Assembly (NCBI RefSeq): GCF_037201965.1
Contig: NZ_CP147518.1
Span: 5,387,001 to 5,451,000, forward strand
Origin: Spirosoma sp. SC4-14
GTDB taxonomy: Bacteria > Bacteroidota > Bacteroidia > Cytophagales > Spirosomataceae
Reading direction: 5' to 3'
Length of the DNA: 64,000 nucleotides
The translations under genes and the position numbers were made by a program. How positions within the stretch are numbered: position 1 is the stretch's first letter; each line of letters opens with the position of its first letter. The notes below the pieces were generated by a model. The model did no database searches and was not told the DNA's origin. It saw only the letters and a list, made by a program, of their open reading frames with translations. This document shows positions 39,797 to 50,000 of this stretch, piece after piece.

Positions 39797-42700
39797 TCAG
39801 TTGTTTAGTCGAATAGTTGCCCCAACGGAAAACGTTAATCCGCCACCGGTTTCATACCGAATTGTGCGAACGTGCCCTGTGTAACTTGCAGGCACCGAAA
39901 GCGTATGATAGAGCTTTATTGAGTCGGTTACTGTAGGCACTCGCCCACACGACCATACCGTAGGGTCATCCCAGGAACCGGCCTTGACCGTATATAACGA
40001 AGAGGCACAGTCGTTGATAGTTGTAAACAACGCTGTTATCGGAAAATCGGCGGAGCCTGCACATTGACTCCGTACCTGCCATTCATATTGTGTATAGCTC
40101 GTCAGCCCACTTACCAGACAGCTTATGCTGGTTATATTGGAAATCGTACTCCAGGCAGAGGTTCCTAACATTCGCCAGCGAACTTCATAGCCCTGCCCAT
40201 CGCCCGAGTTGTTCCAGCGCAAGCGAGCCGAAGTAGCCGTTTGTTGATCGACCTGTAAACCACCCGGTACTTTACATTGGGTTTGAAACACCGTCACCGT
40301 TCCGTATTCTGATTCACATTCAGCTTTTCGTTGCCACTCGTAATACGTATTATTAAGTAAACCCGTCAATGTATAGGGCGATGTAACGTTACCCAGTACA
40401 GTCCAGTTCTGTGTACCGGATTGTCGCCATCGTACCATAGATTTCTGCAACACATTGTTTGTCCAGGTTAGGGTAGCAGAATTTGATATGATATTAACTG
40501 CACTTGGAATATCATAATAATTAACAAAACACTGAGGAGTAAATGCGTAGCCCGCACTAAATGGTTCTTCAGTAGTTGTAGCACAAGCAGATCGAATGCG
40601 CCACTGATAGCTTACTCCAGCCGTCAACCCTGTAAGGATGTAGGGCGAAGTGACGGCTGATAACGTATTCCAGTTCTGGCTATTTGTTGCTTTCCATTGC
40701 AATTGATAGCCCGGTTCGTCTCCTGACCATGATAGTTGTGCTTGATCTACCGAAACCGCATCGACGTATAAATTATATGGCGTGCTACATTGAGTACGAA
40801 AGAATACAGAGCTAGTAAAGATCGTATTGATTGCAGGATCACAGGTAGAGGCTACTTCCCATTCGTAACTAGTATTGTTCGTCAATCCGGTCAATGTATA
40901 TTGATTGGTTGGCAGGCCTACTACAGTGATCCAGTTGGCAGTTCCAAAAATTCGATAGCGAATGGTATACTGTGATCCATTGGCAATCCAGCTAATACGT
41001 GCTGATTGAGTCGTTACATTATATGTATTGAGTGAAACCGGCATCTGGCAAACAGTTCGAAATGAGTTAGAGAATGACTCATTGGTTCTCCCTTCCCCGC
41101 ACGGTGTCTGAAGACGCCATTCATACGTTGTAAAATTGCTTAAACCTGTCAGTTCGTATTCGTTGCCGGTTACCCCTGTTACAGAGTTCCAGCTAGAGGC
41201 TCCGGCAATACGCCATTGAACAGTTACCGGAGCATTCGGATACAGACTCCAGGTCAGTCTCGCCGATGAAGCCTGAATGGCAGTGGTAGTCAAATTAGAT
41301 GGATAGGGGCAATTAGTAGAAAATGAATTTGTGCCTTCCACAACCTTTCCATTTTTATCTATATAACTCACCCGGACGTCATATGTAGCGTTACTCATCA
41401 AACCCGTCAGTAAGTATCGCTTACTCGAAATTTTACCGGAAGTTTGCCAGTTTCCATCTCTTACGCGCCATCGGAGTATATAATCTGTACTATCAGGGCC
41501 AGATAGCCAGTTCAGGAATATGCTTTCGTACGAAATACTATCTGCATCTACATGAAAAATTGTAGGTGATAGGGTCGATATATAATTCATCTGAAACGAA
41601 GAGACATCTGTTGCCGAACATATCTCCTGAATACGTAGCTGATAGCTAGTGCCTGGTTTCAGATTAGTCAGGGTGAAGTTCGACCCTGTTATACCGCTTA
41701 CTTCACTCCATTTTTCTGAAGAAGTGCCCTCACGCCATTGTAAGTTGTACGTTGAATTTTCGTCAACACTAGTCCATTTTACCCCAATTGCCTGATCGGA
41801 AATGGTAAAGCCAGACCAATTTATAGCGCCGACACACTGTGTAACGAATGAGTTCATAAACGAGTATGTTGATTCTCCCTGTTGTAAGCAAACGGCCCGT
41901 ACTCTGCATTCGTAGTTTGTCTTGCTTTCAAGTCCGGTTAATTTGATAAGGTTGCCTGTTATAGTAGGTGTTTCCGTCCAAAGTATAGTTCCTGCTTTCC
42001 TATACTGAACCGTATAAATGACATCTGGTAGCGCATCATACCCGTTTATATTTAGTTGTGCAGTAGTTGCTCCAATACTATGTATAGATACATAAGCACC
42101 ATTGGCTGGACATGCTGTTAGAAAAGACTGCCCACTTGCAAAATTCGACCGGCCACTTCCACAAGCTGCCGCAACTTGCCATTCGTAATTAACACCAGTA
42201 GTAAGCCCTGTTAATAAATACGTAACCGTATAGTCACTACTGACAACGGAAACCTCTTTCCATTCGGCTGAACCTACTGGCCGCCATTGCAAAAAATAGG
42301 TTTGCCCAGAGTCCGAAAAGTAACTCCCCCCCCATGTTAAAATAGCGGATGTAGCACTAACTTTAGGGCTATAGCCATAGGTATAAGGCACCGAACACCA
42401 TGTGTAAAACGTTGAACTAACCCAGTCTCCAGATTTACTCGCTGGCGAACAAATCGTTTGTAGCTGCCATTCGTAGGTAACACCAGGAGTCAAACCTGTT
42501 AGCGAGTAGGTTGTACTCATAATACCTGATACTGTTGTCCAATCCTGAGTTCCAGAGGGGCGATAGCGCATATCATAAACGAATGTAGAAGCCAGATCCG
42601 ACCCTACCCCAATATCTCCCCATTGAAGGCGAGCGGAAGTCCCGGACACCTTATCAGCCCGGAGCAAATCAGGTACTAAGCATTGTAGTTGGACTATATA

Positions 42701-45172
42701 CGAAGCCGAAAAATCGCTAACGTTATCAACAGAGCATGCTTGCCGAATCCGGTACTCATAAAGCTGCCCAGGTGTAAGGTTCGTAAGAGTATAGGCATTG
42801 TTGGTTATCCCATTGATCTGATTCCAGTTGACATTTACACTCGCCTGCCGCCACTGTAAATCAAACGTGGTTGTGACCGCAGGGCTATTCCATTTGATTG
42901 TTAGTGCTGTACTTATTTGCTGGGAACTATAAATACCTTCAGGCGACAAACAAGCTACAGTAAATTGAGGTCCATTAACAAAGTCTGAATAAATTGATGA
43001 AGCACATACTGTACGGATTCGCCACTCATAGGTCTTACCAGGAGTTAGCCCATAAACGGTATATTGCTTATATGGACTTCCACTATAAGGCTCTGTTTCT
43101 GAAGACTCAACCTGTCGTACGATCCAATCCTGACTACCTACCTCCCGATACTGAATTTCATAATTACTTTTATTTCCATGAAACCAGGTGAGTTGGGCCG
43201 AATTGAACGCAATATTCGATGTACCAAGTGAAGTCGGCAACTGGTCTCCACATTGGGTTTGTAGTGTCTGTACAGCCGAAAAATCGGTTGATCCTCCCGA
43301 TGGACAACTAGACCGCACCCGCCATTCATAAGCCGTATTATTAGTCAGACCAGTGAGCGAATATGGCACCGATGTCAGGCCAGAAATAAGTTGCCAGTCG
43401 GTAGCACCGACCTGGCGATACTGAACCTCATAGGGTGGAAAAACAAAAAGCCCTCCCCAACTCAACTGAGCTGACGAATAGTCGATATAGGTCGTGCTTA
43501 CATAATTGGGCTGTTGGCAGCTTAGTCTAAACGTTAGCAAAGACGAAAAGCCCGAGACGGCTGTTATTGAACAGGTACTACGTATCTGCCATTCATAATC
43601 AACATCCGCCTGCAAGCCCGTTAATGTATATCGTTTTGTTGTAATGTCTGAGATAAGTTGCCAATCTGTAGTTCCTGCCTTTCGCCATTGTACTTCATAG
43701 TTCCCCCCTGTTTCTAGTTCATTCCAGACCAAATCGATTGACGTATTAGTAGCATTCTCCGTATACCCATAGGGAGGTCCACTACAACTTACTTTTATCG
43801 GCTGTCCTGTAGCAAAAATGGAACTTTCGGTAGCTGAACACATCTTCCGCACCTGCCATTCATAGGTAGTTTCTGGTACTAAATTGGTAATTGTATGCGA
43901 CGAATTGTAAATATTGGATGCTACCGACCAACTCGTGGTTCCTGCCATTCGCCATTGCACTTCATAGGCGCTCTCATCCGCCCCCCAGTTGATTGTAATA
44001 GATTTTGAACCATTGGCATAGGCATAGACCCCCCAGGGCGCAGTACACTGAGTTGTTAATAATTCAGGTGCTGTGTAAGCAGACGTAGCCGTTGCGGAAC
44101 AAACCGTTTGTATATGCCACTCATAGCTAGTATTGTTTGCCAACCCCGTTAAATTATACGGCGATTTTGCATTCGGAATTGTTGTCCAGTCTGTAGTACC
44201 CGCCTGCCGCCATTGTAGATTAGCTCCAGGAGCGTTCCATTGCAGAATCGCACTATTGTAGGTTATGGCACTTGTTGTTAAATAATAAGGAGCCTGGCAT
44301 TGAGTTTGAAACACGCGAACATCCGAAAATGCAGATTTTGATGTAGGCGAGCAAACCGTCCGCACCTGCCACTCATAAGCCGTGGAATTAGTAAGCCCTG
44401 TCAGAATATATTCAGGAGCTGTAATATTTTCCACCAGCGTCCAGTTAGCATTCCCCGTTACTCGCCATTGCAGATCAAAATGTACGTTGGCAACAGGGCT
44501 ATCCCAGTTTAATTCGGCAGCGTCGGGAAAAACGCGTGTAGCCTGCGGATTGCCTGGTGGCAGACAAAGTGTTCGAAAAAGCGGTCCAGCCACATAATCG
44601 GCTACTATCGAAGGAGCGCATACAGTCCTCACCTGCCACTCAATCGACGTATCCTCTGGCAATCCGGTCAATGTATAGTAACCAGACCCTAATCCACTAA
44701 CAACAGTCCATTCTGTCACTCCAACAGGCCGCCATCTCAAGTCGTATGTTGTATTTATGCCAATCTGACTCCAGTACAAGGATGCTGACTGAAAGGAAAC
44801 AGCGTTGACAGTTAGATAATTAACCGAATAACACTGGGTTTGAAAGGCGGCCCCTGTTGTAAAAGCAGAGGTATCACCGACGGCACAAATCGTTCGAACC
44901 TGCCATTCATAAACGGTATTATTCGTCAATCCGGTCAGCGATGTGCTTGTCGTCGTAATAATGGGTTCGGTATTCCACGAAGCATTTCCAGCCGATCTCC
45001 ATTGAAGCTGATAACCCAAGGGGCTACTGTTATAATTACCCCAATATAATGCTGCCGATTGATAGGTTGTTCCATTTGAAGATGGAGCTATGGGAGCTGA
45101 ACAATCAGCATAGGCGTTACCCCAAAAGGCATAGCAGCAAATTAAGAAGGATAGTAAGTTACGGATGAACAT
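39797..45172 (-). CDS. Giant secreted protein with 19 FnIII-like repeats and a C-terminal beta domain
   Basis: About 1,791 residues from ATG 45172 with signal peptide LLSFLICCYAFWGNAYA. Nineteen consecutive repeats of 82-98 residues read like fibronectin type III domains: C-x-x-P start, ALYW strand, LQWR-x-AG-x-x-W, Y-x-LTGL-x-NTxYEWQVRTVC and a FxTQC boundary. Eighteen repeats have one Cys at the start and one in the F strand; repeat 14 (STLSPTIFHV...VRVSYID) has neither. The C-terminal ~70 residues (VKAGSWDDPTVWSCGRVP) resemble the domain found at the ends of many Bacteroidota adhesin-like proteins. Probably a cell-surface or secreted adhesive or carbohydrate-binding filament; no catalytic domain is seen. 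Codon use seems slightly more AT-rich than the neighbours. Confidence 0.9.
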   Translation of the reverse strand: MFIRNLLSFLICCYAFWGNAYADCSAPIAPSSNGTTYQSAALYWGNYNSSPLGYQLQWRSAGNASWNTEPIITTTSTSLTGLTNNTVYEWQVRTICAVGDTSAFTTGAAFQTQCYSVNYLTVNAVSFQSASLYWSQIGINTTYDLRWRPVGVTEWTVVSGLGSGYYTLTGLPEDTSIEWQVRTVCAPSIVADYVAGPLFRTLCLPPGNPQATRVFPDAAELNWDSPVANVHFDLQWRVTGNANWTLVENITAPEYILTGLTNSTAYEWQVRTVCSPTSKSAFSDVRVFQTQCQAPYYLTTSAITYNSAILQWNAPGANLQWRQAGTTDWTTIPNAKSPYNLTGLANNTSYEWHIQTVCSATATSAYTAPELLTTQCTAPWGVYAYANGSKSITINWGADESAYEVQWRMAGTTSWSVASNIYNSSHTITNLVPETTYEWQVRKMCSATESSIFATGQPIKVSCSGPPYGYTENATNTSIDLVWNELETGGNYEVQWRKAGTTDWQLISDITTKRYTLTGLQADVDYEWQIRSTCSITAVSGFSSLLTFRLSCQQPNYVSTTYIDYSSAQLSWGGLFVFPPYEVQYRQVGATDWQLISGLTSVPYSLTGLTNNTAYEWRVRSSCPSGGSTDFSAVQTLQTQCGDQLPTSLGTSNIAFNSAQLTWFHGNKSNYEIQYREVGSQDWIVRQVESSETEPYSGSPYKQYTVYGLTPGKTYEWRIRTVCASSIYSDFVNGPQFTVACLSPEGIYSSQQISTALTIKWNSPAVTTTFDLQWRQASVNVNWNQINGITNNAYTLTNLTPGQLYEYRIRQACSVDNVSDFSASYIVQLQCLVPDLLRADKVSGTSARLQWGDIGVGSDLASTFVYDMRYRPSGTQDWTTVSGIMSTTYSLTGLTPGVTYEWQLQTICSPASKSGDWVSSTFYTWCSVPYTYGYSPKVSATSAILTWGGSYFSDSGQTYFLQWRPVGSAEWKEVSVVSSDYTVTYLLTGLTTGVNYEWQVAAACGSGRSNFASGQSFLTACPANGAYVSIHSIGATTAQLNINGYDALPDVIYTVQYRKAGTILWTETPTITGNLIKLTGLESKTNYECRVRAVCLQQGESTYSFMNSFVTQCVGAINWSGFTISDQAIGVKWTSVDENSTYNLQWREGTSSEKWSEVSGITGSNFTLTNLKPGTSYQLRIQEICSATDVSSFQMNYISTLSPTIFHVDADSISYESIFLNWLSGPDSTDYILRWRVRDGNWQTSGKISSKRYLLTGLMSNATYDVRVSYIDKNGKVVEGTNSFSTNCPYPSNLTTTAIQASSARLTWSLYPNAPVTVQWRIAGASSWNSVTGVTGNEYELTGLSNFTTYEWRLQTPCGEGRTNESFSNSFRTVCQMPVSLNTYNVTTQSARISWIANGSQYTIRYRIFGTANWITVVGLPTNQYTLTGLTNNTSYEWEVASTCDPAINTIFTSSVFFRTQCSTPYNLYVDAVSVDQAQLSWSGDEPGYQLQWKATNSQNWNTLSAVTSPYILTGLTAGVSYQWRIRSACATTTEEPFSAGYAFTPQCFVNYYDIPSAVNIISNSATLTWTNNVLQKSMVRWRQSGTQNWTVLGNVTSPYTLTGLLNNTYYEWQRKAECESEYGTVTVFQTQCKVPGGLQVDQQTATSARLRWNNSGDGQGYEVRWRMLGTSAWSTISNITSISCLVSGLTSYTQYEWQVRSQCAGSADFPITALFTTINDCASSLYTVKAGSWDDPTVWSCGRVPTVTDSIKLYHTLSVPASYTGHVRTIRYETGGGLTFSVGATIRLNN

Positions 45173-45287
45173 AGATGGAAGACAATAATACTCTAAGTAA
45201 AGCAATTATCTCGCCAAGTATATACATTTTATGCTTTTATTCCATTTTATCCTATATCATTTTTAGCCAATAAAATGTATAAAAAAC

Positions 45288-45326
45288 AAAAACGCTACCG
45301 CCAGACATGCCAGCGGTAGCGTTTTT
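45288..45326 (-). terminator. Terminator of the RND efflux operon
   Basis: AAAAACGCTACCGC (45288-45301) and GCGGTAGCGTTTTT (45313-45326) are perfect complements with an 11-nt loop; on the minus strand the stem is followed by a T tract. It lies 19 bp after the outer-membrane factor stop codon. Confidence 0.85.
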
Positions 45327-45345
45327 GAATAGAGTGGGTATTTAC

Positions 45346-46779
45346 TTATTTCCAGCCACCACCCAGTGCTCGATATGCATTGATCTGGGCATTGAGTTGC
45401 TGCTTTCGGGTTTCAATCAGTTCCATTCTGGCTTCCAGCACATCGCGCTGAGTCAGCAGCACTTCCATATAATCGGCCCGGGCCGATGTGAATAACTTAA
45501 GCGAGATGTTCGTCGACTGCGTCAGTGCCTGCACCTGAGTGTTTTTTGTTTCGTACTTTTTCTCCAGGTTATTGATGTTCGACAGTTGGTTCGCGACCTC
45601 GATATACGCATTTAAAACCGTTTTCTCAAAGTTGTAAACGGCCTGAATCTGCTTCGCATTAGCGCTTTTGTAGGTAGCCGTGATTTCATTTTTATTGATC
45701 ACAGGACCAACCAAGTCGCCTAGTAACGAAGCAACCAGCGATTCGGGTGTATTCAGAAGATACAGCGGGTTGTAAGACATAATCCCCAAAAAACCTCTCA
45801 GATTGAGCGAGGGGTAAAAATTAGCCTTTGCCGCCGTAACACTCAACTTATTAGCCTCCAGCGTCCATTCTGCCTGCTTAATATCGGGCCGATTGGCTAA
45901 CAACTGCGAAGGAACACCCGCGTCAATTTTAGTAGGAACGAGTTGGTTGAAAATCTGAGAATTCCGTTGAACATGCTGCGGAAAACGGCCTACCAGAAAG
46001 TTAATATGGTTTTCTGTTTCAACAATGCGCTGTTGCAGTTCATATTGCATGCTTTGCGTTTTAGCCACTTCAGCTTCAAATCGACGGACGGCCAGTTCGG
46101 TTACCTTAGCCGCTTCTTTTTCCTGCCGGGTAATGCTCAACGCATTGTTCAGAATATCGATGTTCCGCTTAATGATGTCCAACTGATTGTCGAGTGCCAG
46201 AAGTTCATAGTATGAATTGGCAATTTCGGCAACCAGATTAGTCACCTGGAAATTTTTACCTTCAATCGACGCCAGGTAATTGGACACGGCCGCTTTTTTG
46301 GCATTCCGCAATTTATGCCAGATATCCACTTCCCAACTGGCTGTGGCACCGAAATAAAAATTCGGCAGAATCTCTGGTGTTTCTATCCCCGGCCGGATTT
46401 CGGTAGCAGCATCAGCAGCACCCTGACTTGTATACCGGGATACTTTATCGACACCAGCTCCTCCGCCCAGGCTAACAAACGGCCGATAGGCCCCCGATCT
46501 TGCCAGAACTTCGTTGTTTGAAATCTGAATTTCCTGTAGTGTGATATTCAGTTCCTGGTTATTACTCAAAGCCGAATCGATCAGGGCCGTCAGATAGGGA
46601 TCAGAAAAATAGTCCTTCCACGGCTTCTTTCCGGTATTTGTCGTATCCTGCGAGCCATAATAACTCGCAGGAACGGCTTTATTCTCTGTTTTCGAAATCA
46701 GGCGAGGTACGGTACAGGAGGAACCGACCAGGATAGAAAGGCCTATCCCCACACAACTCAATAATCTCTTATTAGTCAT
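45346..46779 (-). CDS. RND efflux outer-membrane factor (TolC/NodT-family lipoprotein)
   Basis: 477 residues from ATG 46779, which overlaps the pump gene by 8 bp (ATGACTAA). Signal with Cys after ILVGSS, so probably lipidated. Two OEP repeats: LTALIDSALSNNQELNITLQ near residue 60 and LLANRPDIKQAEWTLEANKL near the middle, the diagnostic RPDI motif of OprM/NodT-type proteins. Long helices carry the periplasmic tunnel. Completes the tripartite pump with the two genes upstream. Confidence 0.93.
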   Translation of the reverse strand: MTNKRLLSCVGIGLSILVGSSCTVPRLISKTENKAVPASYYGSQDTTNTGKKPWKDYFSDPYLTALIDSALSNNQELNITLQEIQISNNEVLARSGAYRPFVSLGGGAGVDKVSRYTSQGAADAATEIRPGIETPEILPNFYFGATASWEVDIWHKLRNAKKAAVSNYLASIEGKNFQVTNLVAEIANSYYELLALDNQLDIIKRNIDILNNALSITRQEKEAAKVTELAVRRFEAEVAKTQSMQYELQQRIVETENHINFLVGRFPQHVQRNSQIFNQLVPTKIDAGVPSQLLANRPDIKQAEWTLEANKLSVTAAKANFYPSLNLRGFLGIMSYNPLYLLNTPESLVASLLGDLVGPVINKNEITATYKSANAKQIQAVYNFEKTVLNAYIEVANQLSNINNLEKKYETKNTQVQALTQSTNISLKLFTSARADYMEVLLTQRDVLEARMELIETRKQQLNAQINAYRALGGGWK

Positions 46780-49700
46780 TGACTTCACTTTCTTCAGGTT
46801 GGGGAAATGTGTCAACTGAATGGACCAGATTTTCGCTTAAAGAATCATGCTCTTCTTCTCTAATCAACTTCCGGCCATCTGCCAGATTGCCAAATATGTA
46901 GTACAGGCCGGGGATAATTATAACCCCGAAAATGGTTCCGAATAACATACCACCCATCGCAGAAGCACCAATGGTTCGGTTACCAATTGCGCCTGCCCCT
47001 TTGGCAATAATCAACGGTATCAACCCAGCAACGAAGGCAAACGAGGTCATCAGAATGGGGCGGAAACGAACTTTAGCTCCCTCAATGGCCGCATCCAGAA
47101 TAGATTCGCCCTGCAGTCGCTTCTGAACGCCAAACTCCACAATCAGTACGGCGTTCTTACCCAGCAAACCCACCAGCATGATCAGACCAATCTGAGCATA
47201 AATGTTGTTCTCGAGGCCCATCGCTTTCAGCAGGAAGAACGAACCAAATATCCCAACCGGCAACGAGGTTAATACGGCCAGCGGAATGATGAAGCTCTCG
47301 TACTGAGCGGCCAACACCAGGTATACGAAGGCTACCACAATCAGGAAGACATACAGCGTCTCATTTCCGCGAATCGACTCGTCATACGAAAGACCTTCGA
47401 ATGCAATGTCATAACCTTTTGGCAATGTCTGTTTGGCCACTTCCCGCACAGCGGCAATAGCATCGGCCGTGGTGTACCCCTTGGCTGGCTGCCCCTGAAT
47501 AGCCGCTGAATTATACAAATTGAAACGGGTGATTTCGTTAGGACCCTGTCCTTTTTTCAGTTTCATGAAGGCCGAATAAGGCACCATTTCACCCTGATCG
47601 TTTTTAACAAAAAGCTTCAGAATATCAGATGGTAACCGTCTGAATCCAGGTTCAGACTGCACGTACACTTTAAAGAACTGGTTGAACTTAATAAACCCTT
47701 GTTCGTAGGTACTACCAATCATGATGTTAAGGTTATCCATCGCTTTCCCGATCGATACGCCTTTTTGCATGGCCAGGTTGTTGTCGATTTCCAGTTCGTA
47801 TTGCGGATAGTTGGCGGCAAAGAAGGTGAACAAACCCATCAGCTCTTTACGCTTGCCCAAATCCTCCATGAATTTCTTATTGACTTTATCAAATTCATGG
47901 TAATCCATTTCGGTATTTTTATCCAGCAAACGCATAGAAAAACCACCCGACGTACCAAAACCAGGAATAGCTGGTGGTTCGAAGAATTCGATAGTGGCCC
48001 CAAGGTTTCTCGATTTCCCTTCCAGTTCTTCCATGATTTCCTTCACGTTCTTATCGCGATCTCCCCAGGGTTTCAGGTTGATCAGACACGTACCGGCGTT
48101 AGAACCCCGACCCTCCGTCATGATCTCATAACCAGCCAGCGATGATACCGACTCGATACCCGGAACCTCTTCACAAATTTTCTGTAGCGTTTGCGAAACC
48201 TGGTTCGTTTTCTCCAGCGTTGTGCCCGGTGGCGTCTGAATAATAGCGTAAATGGTACTCTGGTCTTCGTTCGGAATAAAACCTGCTGGCAGAATCTCAT
48301 TCTCATAGGCTATGCCCAGACAGAAAATGCCTAAGATGACGATGGTAATGACCCGGCGGTTTACGATTAATCGTAACAAACCCACATACCAGCCCGTCAT
48401 TTTGTCAAACCCTCGGTTGAAACTATCGAGCGCCCGCGTGATCAGGCTTTTCTTTCTGGCATGACCATGATGATTTTTCAACAACATGGCACACAATACG
48501 GGGGTAAGCGTCAGAGCGATCAGGGCCGAAATCACAATGGAACTGGCCATAGTGATAGAGAACTGACGGTAGAACGTACCTACCGGACCCGACATGAAGG
48601 AGATAGGCAGGAACACCGACACCATCACCAGGGTGATTGCGATAATAGCTCCACTAATCTCGCCCAACACCTGCCTGACGGCACCAAAAGGAGTTAAGTT
48701 AGGCTTCTCCTCCATCTTAGCATGCACGGCTTCTACCACCACAATGGCATCATCGACCACAATACCAATGGCCAATACCAGCGCAAAGAGCGTAATCAGG
48801 TTGATCGAAAGCCCAAACGCCTGAATCACAAAGAAAGCCCCTACCAGAGATACCGGAACCGCAAGGATCGGAATCAGTGTAGAACGCCAGTCACCAAGGA
48901 ATATGAAAACAACGAAGGCAACCAGAATAAAAGCATCCCGCAGCGTATCAATTACCTGCTCGATCGAGGCATCCAGGAAGTTAGAAACGTCGTAGCTGAT
49001 TTTATAATCCACACCCGGAGGGAAGGATTCTTTCATTACTTCGAGCTTCTCCTTTACTTGTTCAATAACCTCACTGGCGTTACTACCGTAGTTTTGCCGC
49101 AACACAATAGCGGCCGACGGATGGCCATCCAAGTTGGAATAGATGTTAACGAATTCACTACCCAGTTCAACCCGGCCAATATCCCTCAAGTGGATACTTT
49201 CCCCCTGCGAATTGGCGCGAATAATAATTCCTTCATATTCTTTTGGATCGCTATAACGCCCTTTGTAGGTAAGCACATATTCCAGCGACTGGGCGGCAAT
49301 ACCGGAGCTTTGACCAAGTCGGCCTGGTCGCCCGATGATACTTTGCTCCCCTAACGCCTTCATCACTTCTTCTACCGAGATGTTATAAGCCCGCATACGG
49401 TCGGGGTTTAGCCAAACGCGCATGGCATATCGGCGGCTACCCAGTATTTGTGTTCTGGCAACCCCTTTGGTCCGGTTGATTTCGGGGATCATTTTCACCG
49501 TAGCGTAGTTGAACAGGAATTTCTCATCAATACCCTTTTCTTTCGCATAGAGGTTGACGTACATCAACATACTAGGCTGAATAGGGGTAATGATAACGCC
49601 TTCCCGCTGAACCAGTTCGGGCAACAGGGGCATAACCTGGTCTACCCTTGTTTTTACCCGAATAACGGCAGTATTCGGGTCTGTCCCCGGCTCAAAAATA

Positions 49701-49975
49701 ATCCGGAGAGTAGCCTCCCCTGCGCTGGTTGCATCAGTGGCTATATACCGCATGTCCTGAACCCCGTTGATGGCCTGTTCCAGCGTAATCAGGGTAGATT
49801 TAACCAGAACGTCAGCACTGGATCCAGGATAATCGATAAATATGTTTACGGTGGTAGGGGCAATATCCGGGAATTGAGAAATAGGCAATTTTTGAATTGC
49901 CAGTACCCCGATAAAGACTATCATGATGGAAATCACGATAGCGAATACGGGTCTGCGGATGAATTTTGTGAACAT
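46772..49975 (-). CDS. RND efflux pump, HAE1 (AcrB/MexB) family inner-membrane transporter
   Basis: 1,067 residues. MFTKFIRRPVFAIVISIMIV start; IGIVVDDAIVVVEAVHAKME contains the double Asp of the proton relay, and LLGKNAVLIVEFGVQ carries the Lys partner. Porter-domain signatures SAAIVLRQNYGSNASEV and RGSNAGTCLINLKPW are present. Twelve TM helices are expected. Drug/proton antiporter for hydrophobic compounds; substrates not deducible. Preceded by the adaptor gene (25 bp) and followed with overlap by the outer-membrane factor gene. Confidence 0.96.
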   Translation of the reverse strand: MFTKFIRRPVFAIVISIMIVFIGVLAIQKLPISQFPDIAPTTVNIFIDYPGSSADVLVKSTLITLEQAINGVQDMRYIATDATSAGEATLRIIFEPGTDPNTAVIRVKTRVDQVMPLLPELVQREGVIITPIQPSMLMYVNLYAKEKGIDEKFLFNYATVKMIPEINRTKGVARTQILGSRRYAMRVWLNPDRMRAYNISVEEVMKALGEQSIIGRPGRLGQSSGIAAQSLEYVLTYKGRYSDPKEYEGIIIRANSQGESIHLRDIGRVELGSEFVNIYSNLDGHPSAAIVLRQNYGSNASEVIEQVKEKLEVMKESFPPGVDYKISYDVSNFLDASIEQVIDTLRDAFILVAFVVFIFLGDWRSTLIPILAVPVSLVGAFFVIQAFGLSINLITLFALVLAIGIVVDDAIVVVEAVHAKMEEKPNLTPFGAVRQVLGEISGAIIAITLVMVSVFLPISFMSGPVGTFYRQFSITMASSIVISALIALTLTPVLCAMLLKNHHGHARKKSLITRALDSFNRGFDKMTGWYVGLLRLIVNRRVITIVILGIFCLGIAYENEILPAGFIPNEDQSTIYAIIQTPPGTTLEKTNQVSQTLQKICEEVPGIESVSSLAGYEIMTEGRGSNAGTCLINLKPWGDRDKNVKEIMEELEGKSRNLGATIEFFEPPAIPGFGTSGGFSMRLLDKNTEMDYHEFDKVNKKFMEDLGKRKELMGLFTFFAANYPQYELEIDNNLAMQKGVSIGKAMDNLNIMIGSTYEQGFIKFNQFFKVYVQSEPGFRRLPSDILKLFVKNDQGEMVPYSAFMKLKKGQGPNEITRFNLYNSAAIQGQPAKGYTTADAIAAVREVAKQTLPKGYDIAFEGLSYDESIRGNETLYVFLIVVAFVYLVLAAQYESFIIPLAVLTSLPVGIFGSFFLLKAMGLENNIYAQIGLIMLVGLLGKNAVLIVEFGVQKRLQGESILDAAIEGAKVRFRPILMTSFAFVAGLIPLIIAKGAGAIGNRTIGASAMGGMLFGTIFGVIIIPGLYYIFGNLADGRKLIREEEHDSLSENLVHSVDTFPQPEESEVND

Positions 49976-50000
49976 ATTTTCTGGTTTTTAGAACAGCTTA

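Noticed and set aside
39797..45172. CRISPR array or DNA tandem repeat
   Set aside because: The periodicity (~85-95 codons) exists at protein level; the DNA is diverged and in frame throughout.
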